Of a DNA stretch of 5,265 bases, positions 1 through 5,265 are shown piece by piece. The stretch covers positions 2,058 through 7,322 of the forward strand of contig DMPG01000190.1 in the NCBI GenBank assembly GCA_003456055.1, in the 5' to 3' direction. The notes beneath the pieces were generated by a model that worked only from the letters and a program-made list of their open reading frames with translations, did not search any database and was not told the origin of the DNA. The DNA comes from Bacteroidota bacterium. GTDB lineage: Bacteria; Bacteroidota; Ignavibacteria; UBA10030; UBA8401. Within the stretch, counting starts at the first letter, position 1. Every line of letters begins with the position of its first letter. The position numbers were made by a program, and so were the translations under genes.

Positions 1-621
1 TTTAACCGTTTCTGGCATTGGATGCAGTCGATGCTGATCTTCTTTCTAGCGTTAACAGGGTTTGAAATTCATGGCTCACTAAATTTTTTCGGTTTTGAGC
101 AGGCTGTGACGTTTCATAATACCGCAGCAATTATATTCCTTGTGTTGATCGGACTTGCGATCTTTTGGCATTTTACCACCGGAGAATGGAGACAATATCT
201 TCCTACACGCCAGCATTTACGTGCACAAATTGAATATTATATCACAGGAATTTTTCGGAACGCTCCACATCCTACAAAAAAAACTGCTTTAACAAAATTA
301 AATCCGTTACAACGGCTGGTCTATCTTGCATTAAAGATTCTTGTCATTCCGGTCATGGTCTTTTCCGGATTGCTATATATGTTCTATCGCTATCCCCAAT
401 CAGCCGGAATTCAAAGCCTGAACATCGAAAGTTTGGGTTCAATTGCAATTCTGCACACTGCTGGAGCATTTGTTCTGATTTCATTTATTATCGCGCATGT
501 TTACTTAATCACTACAGGACATTCGCCAACATCGAATTTGAAAGCAATGATCACCGGTTACGAAGTAATTGAAGTTGAAAAAACAATATCCTCGGACAAT
601 GTAATAGAGGCAACAAAATGA
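1..621 (+). CDS. Cytochrome b561-type di-heme membrane subunit, 5'-truncated by the window edge
   Basis: This is the C-terminal 206 residues of a membrane cytochrome b that probably passes electrons between the quinone pool and a partner redox enzyme. The reading frame is open from base 1. The first codons read FNRFWHWMQS, the usual start of helix 1 in this family, so the true start lies upstream and the ATG at 22 is internal. Numbering from base 1, candidate heme ligands are His6 and His24 (helix 1, TGFEIHG), His39 and His57 (helix 2, ending WHFTTGEW), and His152 and His166 (last helix, ending HVYLITTGHSP). About four membrane helices are visible, with a basic loop between helices 2 and 3. 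The resemblance is to cytochrome b subunits of hydrogenases and thiosulfate or tetrathionate reductases. The stop overlaps the next gene by 4 bp (ATGA), so they are probably translationally coupled. Given the sulfur-transport neighbours, a sulfur-compound redox partner encoded upstream is my inference. Confidence 0.85.
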   Translation, partial: FNRFWHWMQSMLIFFLALTGFEIHGSLNFFGFEQAVTFHNTAAIIFLVLIGLAIFWHFTTGEWRQYLPTRQHLRAQIEYYITGIFRNAPHPTKKTALTKLNPLQRLVYLALKILVIPVMVFSGLLYMFYRYPQSAGIQSLNIESLGSIAILHTAGAFVLISFIIAHVYLITTGHSPTSNLKAMITGYEVIEVEKTISSDNVIEATK

Positions 622-1130
622 AAACAACATACATGAATCCATACCTTGCAGGATTTCTGCTTGGATTAACATTACTTGCAACCATTGTCATCACCGGACG
701 CGGACTTGGTGCAAGCGGCGCAATTAAAAGCGCAGTCGTTGCTACCGTCAATACTATAGCACCAAGTCATGCTCACGAATCAACATTCTATTCCGAGAAT
801 CTCAAATCATTGCATGATAATCCTTTAAAAGCATGGCTTGTATTTGAAGTGCTCGGCGTAATCATCGGCGGATTTCTTTCCGGCGTTGTCTCCGATAGAT
901 TGAACTTTGTGACCGAACACGGACCGCGTATCACCAATACAATGCGGCTCGGATTGGCATTGATTGGCGGATTGCTTTTCGGTATGGGATCACAATTTGC
1001 GCGTGGTTGCACCAGCGGCGCAGCATTAAGCGGAATGGCAGTCCTCTCCACCGGAGGCATAATAACAATGATGGCAATCTTCGGAACCGGATATGCAGTT
1101 GCATACTTCTTTAGAAAATTGTGGATATAA
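618..1130 (+). CDS. Half-size YeeE/YedE family (thiosulfate transporter-like) membrane protein
   Basis: This 170-residue integral membrane protein belongs to the YeeE/YedE (DUF395, sulfur transport) family, whose characterised members import thiosulfate through a path lined by conserved cysteines. About four membrane helices are visible (roughly 8-26, 72-92, 110-127 and 145-165). The family signature ARGCTSGAALSG surrounds Cys131, the only cysteine in the protein. A GRGLGASG motif lies at 27-34. Between helices 1 and 2 is a polar loop (about 46-70) with His51, His53 and His66. The protein is about half the length of full-size YeeE, which has two such repeats, so it probably pairs with the protein of the next gene, which carries the other half. 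The start at 618 is supported by AGAGG at 606-610 and by the 4-bp overlap with the upstream gene; Met6 is a less likely alternative. The family call is firm; the substrate is inferred from the family. Confidence 0.88.
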   Translation: MKTTYMNPYLAGFLLGLTLLATIVITGRGLGASGAIKSAVVATVNTIAPSHAHESTFYSENLKSLHDNPLKAWLVFEVLGVIIGGFLSGVVSDRLNFVTEHGPRITNTMRLGLALIGGLLFGMGSQFARGCTSGAALSGMAVLSTGGIITMMAIFGTGYAVAYFFRKLWI

Positions 1131-1131
1131 A

Positions 1132-1168
1132 TTTTTGAACTTTTGACTTTTAATTTTTGACTTTTACC
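1132..1168 (+). repeat. Short tandem repeat of about 7 bp in the spacer between the two YeeE genes
   Basis: The spacer is built of near-identical heptamers: TTTTGAC (1141-1147), TTTTAAT (1148-1154), TTTTGAC (1155-1161) and TTTTACC (1162-1168). An 8-bp variant, TTTTGAAC (1133-1140), precedes them. It fills most of the 49-bp gap and ends just before the GAGG ribosome-binding site of the next gene. I see no hairpin in it. Similar T-rich heptamer runs are, in my recollection, common spacers in Bacteroidota-type genomes. A role in translation or slippage is not shown. Confidence 0.7.
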
Positions 1169-1179
1169 TTGAGGCTCTT

Positions 1180-2433
1180 ATGTTCCCATTAGTTCCAAAT
1201 CTTATCAGCGATGAATTGAATCTTATCGTTGCACTGGTCATCGGTATTGCATTCGGTTTCATTCTTGAACAGGCAGGATTTTCTTCCTCCAGAAAACTTG
1301 CCGGTGTTTTTTATGGTTATGATTTTACCGTACTTCGCGTGTTCTTTACTGCCGGAGTTACTGCAATGAGCGGAGTCATCATTCTTGGCTACTTAGGATG
1401 GCTCGATATTGATTTTGTCTATATCAATCCAACATTTCTTCAGGCTGCAATACTTGGCGGTGTGATTATGGGATTCGGATTCATCATCGGCGGGTATTGT
1501 CCCGGTACGAGTATTGCAGGAATGGCGATCGGTAAGATTGATGCAATGTTCTTTGTCGGCGGCGGATTGATCGGTGTATTTGCATATGCTGAACTGTATC
1601 CGTGGTTTGAAGGAATCACCAATGCAAGCGCGCTTGGTAATATTCGCATCTTCAATTCGATTGGAATTTCACAAGGATTGTTTGCATTGATAATGATCGC
1701 TGTTGCAGTCGGCGCATTTATCATGACTACAATGATCGAAAAGAAAGTTGATCCTAACGGTCCCGCAAAATCATTCAATCAATTGCATCATCGCATTGCT
1801 GGCATCAGTATTCTTGTTCTTGGAATTGTTCTCGTTTTCCTTCCCGACTATAAAGAACGGCTGCTCTCTGAAGTTTCTGATGTTGATTATATCAAGGCAA
1901 ATCCTGTCAAAGAGATGACGGTAGACGAACTTGCATTTCGCATTATCGACAAGGACCCACGATTGACCATTATCGATGTTCGTACATCGGAGGAATTTTC
2001 ACGGATGCTCCTTCCCGGTTCCATCAACATTGAAACGAAACAGATCTTTCAAAAAGAATTCAGCGAAATTTTAGGACAGCGACACAAGAAAAAAGTATTT
2101 GTCGCCAATGATGAGATCGAAGCACGAAAAGCAGCGTTGATTGCACATCGGTTAGGATATGAAAATATTACAGTGCTCTGCGGCGATATAACAAATTTCG
2201 TAAATACGGTGATCTATTTGAAACCCGAAACCGAGAAACAAATATGTAAATATCAGGTCATGTTCATCGGAACTGCCCCGCAAAATTTAAAACGGGTCGA
2301 TGCGCGTCAGGCAAAAGATACCGAGCGATTTCGTTCCAAAGCAAGTATTACATTGACAACAATGATCAAAGAGGCAAAGGATTCAGCCGTAAAACCGACG
2401 AAACTTGTGAAAAAAGTTGCCGGAGGATGTTAA
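1180..2433 (+). CDS. YeeE/YedE sulfur transporter half fused to a rhodanese-like domain lacking the catalytic Cys
   Basis: This is a 417-residue fusion. Residues 1-222 form a membrane part with about six helices (around 12-32, 51-73, 87-106, 122-141, 163-183 and 206-222). It carries the YeeE/YedE signature GGYCPGTSIAG around Cys107, the presumed thiosulfate-path cysteine. Residues 245-345 form a rhodanese-like domain: IIDVRTSEEF at 264-273, LPGSINI at 278-284, and a closing segment AALIAHRLGYENITVL. Aligned with the usual VVYCRSGNRS loop, this protein reads VFVANDEIEA, so Ala309 sits where the persulfide-forming Cys belongs. Ordinary sulfurtransferase activity is therefore unlikely. Remaining cysteines in this half are Cys334, Cys356 and the final residue Cys417. 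The tail is basic and ends KKVAGGC. The start is set by GAGG at 1171-1174, five bases before the ATG; no in-frame alternative lies just upstream. It is probably co-transcribed with the preceding gene and would complete its half-transporter. Sulfur relay by the tail is only a hypothesis. Confidence 0.87.
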   Translation: MFPLVPNLISDELNLIVALVIGIAFGFILEQAGFSSSRKLAGVFYGYDFTVLRVFFTAGVTAMSGVIILGYLGWLDIDFVYINPTFLQAAILGGVIMGFGFIIGGYCPGTSIAGMAIGKIDAMFFVGGGLIGVFAYAELYPWFEGITNASALGNIRIFNSIGISQGLFALIMIAVAVGAFIMTTMIEKKVDPNGPAKSFNQLHHRIAGISILVLGIVLVFLPDYKERLLSEVSDVDYIKANPVKEMTVDELAFRIIDKDPRLTIIDVRTSEEFSRMLLPGSINIETKQIFQKEFSEILGQRHKKKVFVANDEIEARKAALIAHRLGYENITVLCGDITNFVNTVIYLKPETEKQICKYQVMFIGTAPQNLKRVDARQAKDTERFRSKASITLTTMIKEAKDSAVKPTKLVKKVAGGC

Positions 2434-2489
2434 TATCAGTTGTTTAATAAAAAATTGTTGTCAAAAAAATAAAACCAGAGTTGTGTCAA

Positions 2490-2528
2490 TCCCGCAAATG
2501 CCTGCCTAACCGACAGGCATTTGCGGGA
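2490..2528. repeat. Perfect 15-bp inverted repeat (hairpin), REP-like, in the convergent gap
   Basis: Arms TCCCGCAAATGCCTG (2490-2504) and CAGGCATTTGCGGGA (2514-2528) pair perfectly around a 9-base loop. The element lies 57 bp after the stop of the YeeE-rhodanese gene. A run of six T (2536-2541) follows seven bases after the stem on the + strand. An A-rich stretch (2463-2474) would give a U-rich tract about 16 bases past the stem on the - strand. It could therefore work as an imperfect terminator in either direction. The spacing is not classical, and the flanks look like a dispersed intergenic repeat. Confidence 0.75.
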
Positions 2529-2560
2529 ATCCACATTTTTTGGTTAAATATTATTGATAG

Positions 2561-2599
2561 ATTCCCGATAAAAACATTCGGGAATGACGTGATTTTTTT
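2561..2599 (+). terminator. Hairpin with following T-run, possible terminator of the + strand genes; also repeat-like
   Basis: Arms ATTCCCGA (2561-2568) and TCGGGAAT (2578-2585) form an 8-bp perfect stem with a 9-base A-rich loop. Seven bases later a run of seven T occurs (2593-2599). This would suit termination of transcripts from the left module, although the gap between stem and T-run is longer than in a textbook intrinsic terminator. The form ATTCCCG...CGGGAATGAC also resembles the dispersed hairpin repeats of many environmental genomes, so it may be a repeat that happens to terminate. Confidence 0.45.
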
Positions 2600-2614
2600 C
2601 AGAGATATCAGGTA

Positions 2615-3655
2615 TCAATATCCTTCCGAATGCAGTTTTACTTTTCCTCTGAACGAATAAAAGATATATCCAAAATATCCGAACGCCAGTATCATTCCAA
2701 TAACCCACCACACAATACCAACGCCGAGTCCATACGAAGAAGCGGCGGTATTATAAACGGTGAGACTAAATTTCGGATCCGTTGATGCCGGAAGAACATT
2801 TGGAAATAATCCAAACGCAGTGCTTGCCAGCATACCGCCGATAAACAAGGATGATGAAAGAAATGCTTTTGTATCCTGGTTCTTCCTGTTATAAAGAAAC
2901 ATTCCGATCAATCCCAGCAATCCCATCATAGGAAAAATATTTCCCCACCAATGTTCGCTGTAATTATTCCATATCTCCGGACGAATGAATGTTGCTGAAA
3001 TGAGCGCCGCGACGGATGTGAGTACGACACCCCATACGGCAAATGAACCGATCATTCGTGAACGTGTTTGAACATCACCATCCGTTTTCATTGCAAGATA
3101 ATTTGCGCCATGAACAGTCAACGTACTTAATCCGACCAAACCCATTATCACCGTAAACCAATCTAAAATCCCCGCTTCGGGTTGAACAGTAAACGATGTC
3201 CAGAGCGGTTCAAAAAAATATCCGTCAGCATTCAATGGAACACCGCGAACAACATTGCCAAGCGCGGCACCGAGAAAGATTGCCAGTAGAGTGCTTCCGA
3301 GAGCAAATGATCCATCCCAAAATGTTTTCCACATCGGATTATTGATGTGATGCCGAAGTTCAATGCCAAGTCCACGCAGCATCATCAGCCATAGCACGAT
3401 CATTAGAGGAAGATAGAAACCGCTGAAACTTGATGCATACAACAGCGGAAATGCAAAATACAATGTACCGCCGGCGGCAAGAATCCATACTTCATTTCCG
3501 TCCCACACCGGACCGATGGCATTAAGTACTGTACGGCGTTCATTATCATTCTTTGCAACAAATAAATGTAAGATGCCGGCACCAAGATCAAATCCATCAA
3601 GGATCACATACATTGCCAACATAAATGCAATCACACAAAACCAAAATATTTCCAT
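2615..3655 (-). CDS. cydB: Cytochrome bd quinol oxidase subunit II
   Basis: Subunit II of the cytochrome bd oxidase, the membrane partner of CydA that is needed to assemble the heme-bearing complex. The protein is 346 residues, within the range of the short CydB family. Hallmarks are DGFDLGAGIL at 20-29, GPVWDGNEVW at 48-57, a charged RGLGIELRHH at 94-103, the segment HGANYLAMKT at 182-191, and FPNVLP at 284-289. About eight or nine hydrophobic helices span its length. The ATG is preceded by AAAAGGA (complement of 3663-3669) with seven bases of spacing, and the gene starts 17 bp after the cydA stop, so the two form one operon. No small cydX-like gene with a ribosome-binding site follows it before the convergent hairpins. 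All expected family landmarks I checked are present. Confidence 0.96.
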   Translation of the reverse strand: MEIFWFCVIAFMLAMYVILDGFDLGAGILHLFVAKNDNERRTVLNAIGPVWDGNEVWILAAGGTLYFAFPLLYASSFSGFYLPLMIVLWLMMLRGLGIELRHHINNPMWKTFWDGSFALGSTLLAIFLGAALGNVVRGVPLNADGYFFEPLWTSFTVQPEAGILDWFTVIMGLVGLSTLTVHGANYLAMKTDGDVQTRSRMIGSFAVWGVVLTSVAALISATFIRPEIWNNYSEHWWGNIFPMMGLLGLIGMFLYNRKNQDTKAFLSSSLFIGGMLASTAFGLFPNVLPASTDPKFSLTVYNTAASSYGLGVGIVWWVIGMILAFGYFGYIFYSFRGKVKLHSEGY

Positions 3656-3672
3656 AATAATATCCTTTTGAA

Positions 3673-5007
3673 TTAGTGACTATTCGCAGTTTGATGTGGT
3701 CCAGCATTGATTGTTTTAAGAACAAGCAGAATAAACAGCATCCCAATAATAAAATACATTCCTGCAAATCCGAGCAGCGTAAACATTGTGCTGCCTGAAG
3801 ACACTAATTCCGATGTCCCATCCGCAGTCCTCATTAATCCATACACTAACCATGGCTGACGACCCAATTCTGCTGTTGTCCATCCTGCGGTGTTTGCGAT
3901 GTATGGAAATGGAAATGCGAGCATCAGCATCCAAAGAATACTTCGCATTTCGAATAATTTTTTCTTCCACAATAAGAATGTAGCGCCGAGCATTAATGTG
4001 ATGAACATTGTTCCCAGCCCAACCATAATATGATAACTGTAATAGAGCAGCGGAATATTCGTTGGATGATCTTTTTCGGGAAATGCATCAAGCCCTTTCA
4101 CCTCAGCACCCCAGCGATTGTATGTGAGAAAACTAAGCATGTTCGGAATATAGATCGGATTATCAAGTCTCTTCTTTTCTATATCCGGCTGTCCGATAAG
4201 AACAAGCGGGGCGCCATGTTCGGTTTTGAATAATCCTTCCATTGCTGCTAGTGTTGCAGGCTGATGGAATGCAAGATTTTTTCCTTGTCCGTCGCCTGTT
4301 GGAAATGCCATTAGGAATGATGAAATAACTCCGGCAATCACTCCCATGCGGAGAAATATCTTCCCGTATTCTTCATCCCGATGTGCTAGAAGATAATACG
4401 CACCAACTGACGCAACAACAAACGACGCTGTTACAACAGAACCGATCATATTGTGAAGATACTGCCAGATGATCCAAGGATTAAGAAGTAATCCCCAGAA
4501 ACTTGCAAGTGAAACGCTTCCGTTTGGAGCAACGTCAAATGCAACAGGATGCTGCATCCATGCGTTTGTGGCAATGATAAAATAACCGGAGAGCCACGAA
4601 CCTGCGAAGACCATGAACGCTGCAAAGAAATGCATTCTTTTACTCAAACGTTTTTCTCCGAACAAAAATAATCCGAGAAAACTCGATTCGAGGAAAAATG
4701 CAAACACCCCTTCCATCGCCAGCGTTTGTCCGATAACGCCGCCTGCAAAAGTGGAGAATCGCGCCCAATTTGTTCCGAATTGAAACTCCATTGGAATTCC
4801 CGTAACAACACCAATGGCAAAATTGATCGCAAATATCTTTGCCCAGAATCGCGCACTATTGTTGTAAAACTCATTTCCGGTTTTGAGTGCAATCCCTTTC
4901 ATGATCACGATCAATAAACCGAGACCCATTGTTAATTGCGGGAAGAGATAATGAAATGATATTGTGAATGCAAATTGAAGCCGGTGAAGAAAGAGAGCGT
5001 CTTCCAT
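3673..5007 (-). CDS. cydA: Cytochrome bd quinol oxidase subunit I, short Q-loop type
   Basis: Heme-bearing subunit of cytochrome bd oxidase, which oxidises quinol and reduces O2 to water at the cytoplasmic membrane with high oxygen affinity. At 444 residues it lacks the long Q-loop C-terminal insertion of the E. coli protein (522). Expected ligands are visible: His19 (FHYLFPQ), His185 (WQYLHNM) and Met328 (HIMVGLG), matching E. coli His19, His186 and Met393. Glu99 and Glu107 (MEGVFAFFLES) of the proton/heme d region are present, as are the quinol-loop landmarks Glu257 (LAAMEG) and GQPD (272-275), and the GRQPW motif at 382-386. At the site of E. coli Lys252 there is Thr252, and the residue two before the Met ligand is His326 where E. 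coli has Arg391. The start fits: AAGGA (complement of 5016-5020) sits eight bases upstream, and MEDALFLHRLQF is the normal family N-terminus. cydB follows 17 bp downstream. Confidence 0.97.
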   Translation of the reverse strand: MEDALFLHRLQFAFTISFHYLFPQLTMGLGLLIVIMKGIALKTGNEFYNNSARFWAKIFAINFAIGVVTGIPMEFQFGTNWARFSTFAGGVIGQTLAMEGVFAFFLESSFLGLFLFGEKRLSKRMHFFAAFMVFAGSWLSGYFIIATNAWMQHPVAFDVAPNGSVSLASFWGLLLNPWIIWQYLHNMIGSVVTASFVVASVGAYYLLAHRDEEYGKIFLRMGVIAGVISSFLMAFPTGDGQGKNLAFHQPATLAAMEGLFKTEHGAPLVLIGQPDIEKKRLDNPIYIPNMLSFLTYNRWGAEVKGLDAFPEKDHPTNIPLLYYSYHIMVGLGTMFITLMLGATFLLWKKKLFEMRSILWMLMLAFPFPYIANTAGWTTAELGRQPWLVYGLMRTADGTSELVSSGSTMFTLLGFAGMYFIIGMLFILLVLKTINAGPHQTANSH

Positions 5008-5250
5008 GGAATTATTCCTTTATGACTACTATGAAAAGCATCTTCTGTTTTTATGGATCTTGCGTACCGTTAAGCTGCAATGCATCGAAAAGTTTCCATC
5101 CATTAAGAGCAGTAATAGGAAAAATAGAATTATTCTTTCTTGAATGCGAATACAAATTTATGCCGGAAGAAAAATACTTTGTCTTTCTCTAAATTTTTTA
5201 CTACTGACTATTAAGTATTATAATTAGGCATCTGAAAAACTTCACATCAA
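5008..5250 (-). promoter_or_regulatory. Upstream region of cydA; weak promoter candidates only
   Basis: No convincing gene lies in this AT-rich stretch, so the cydAB promoter is expected here. Two weak candidates are seen on the - strand. One is a perfect TATAAT (complement of 5217-5222) with no good -35 box at normal spacing. The other is TAAATTTG (complement of 5153-5160), which fits the Bacteroidota -7 pattern TAnnTTTG but has no TTTG at the -33 distance. Neither is decisive. I found no full FNR/CRP-type palindrome (TTGAT-N4-ATCAA). The stretch next to the gene contains the Shine-Dalgarno AAGGA at 5016-5020. Confidence 0.3.
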
Positions 5251-5265
5251 TGTCATTCTGAGGAG
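5251..5265 (+). repeat. Possible edge of a dispersed intergenic repeat cut by the window end
   Basis: The last 15 bases read TGTCATTCTGAGGAG. This closely resembles the opening of a TGTCATTCTGAG-type repeat that I recall between genes in many Bacteroidota, Ignavibacteria and other environmental genomes. Only one arm is inside the window, so the hairpin cannot be confirmed. Confidence 0.35.

Noticed and set aside
788..1060. - strand open frames within the YeeE genes (788-1060 and 1440-1778) and at 551-751
   Set aside because: They are opposite-strand shadows of clear membrane-protein genes; the proline- and asparagine-rich translations match nothing I recognise.
2434..2614. A cydX-like small gene downstream of cydB
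   Set aside because: Only very short frames exist on the - strand (about 8 and 16 codons), without a ribosome-binding site. One runs through the hairpin, and neither has a hydrophobic CydX-like helix.
2434..2614. CRISPR array or att site suggested by the repeats in the convergent gap
   Set aside because: There are only two different hairpins with no regular repeat-spacer pattern, and no cas, integrase or tRNA gene is nearby.
3786..3983. + strand open frame inside cydA, and similar frames at 4030-4233 and 4726-4917
   Set aside because: They are antisense shadows of the well-conserved cydA coding frame with no family features.
4968..5192. A + strand open frame of 74 codons across the cydA start and its upstream region
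   Set aside because: It overlaps the conserved cydA N-terminus on the opposite strand, shows no recognisable motif, and its composition looks like random AT-rich sequence.
5008..5265. An FNR/CRP-type operator upstream of cydA
   Set aside because: A single TTGAT half-site occurs on the - strand near 5246-5250 without a properly spaced partner.

Overview
The window holds two gene groups that converge on each other. On the + strand (1-2433) are three tightly packed membrane-protein genes of apparent sulfur metabolism. On the - strand (2615-5007) is a two-gene cytochrome bd quinol oxidase operon, cydAB. Base composition is moderately AT-rich. The dispersed-looking hairpins, TTTTGAC-type spacer repeats and protein style suggest the Bacteroidota/Ignavibacteria (FCB) side of the tree. 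That placement is an impression from sequence style, not a proven assignment.

Left module (1-2433, +). The window opens inside a cytochrome b561-type di-heme membrane protein, whose true start lies upstream. Its stop overlaps the start of a half-size YeeE/YedE (thiosulfate transporter family) protein in an ATGA junction. After a 49-bp spacer containing a 7-bp tandem repeat comes a second YeeE/YedE protein, fused at its C-terminus to a rhodanese-like domain. Each YeeE half carries one Cys-centred signature (RGCTSG; YCPGTS), so the two may assemble into one full-size transporter. The rhodanese domain has Ala where the catalytic Cys is expected, and the protein ends in Gly-Gly-Cys. The likely picture is thiosulfate or other sulfur-compound uptake coupled to a membrane electron-transfer enzyme. 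The redox partner of the cytochrome b is probably encoded just upstream and cannot be seen.

Middle (2434-2614). The convergent intergenic gap holds two hairpins in opposite orientation, a 15-bp perfect stem and an 8-bp perfect stem. Their flanks resemble each other (GTCAATCCCG / CGGGAATGAC), like a composite REP/BIME-type element. They may also end transcription from both sides.

Right module (2615-5265, -). cydA (444 aa, short Q-loop type) and cydB (346 aa) are complete, 17 bp apart, each with a good Shine-Dalgarno. They encode an oxygen-reducing quinol oxidase of the cytoplasmic membrane. No cydX-like small gene is visible after cydB and no cydCD is in the window. The 258 bp upstream of cydA has no supportable gene and only weak promoter candidates. 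The last 15 bases look like the start of another dispersed intergenic repeat.

Apart from the modified rhodanese fusion and the split transporter, the genes belong to known families. I do not see a wholly new system here.
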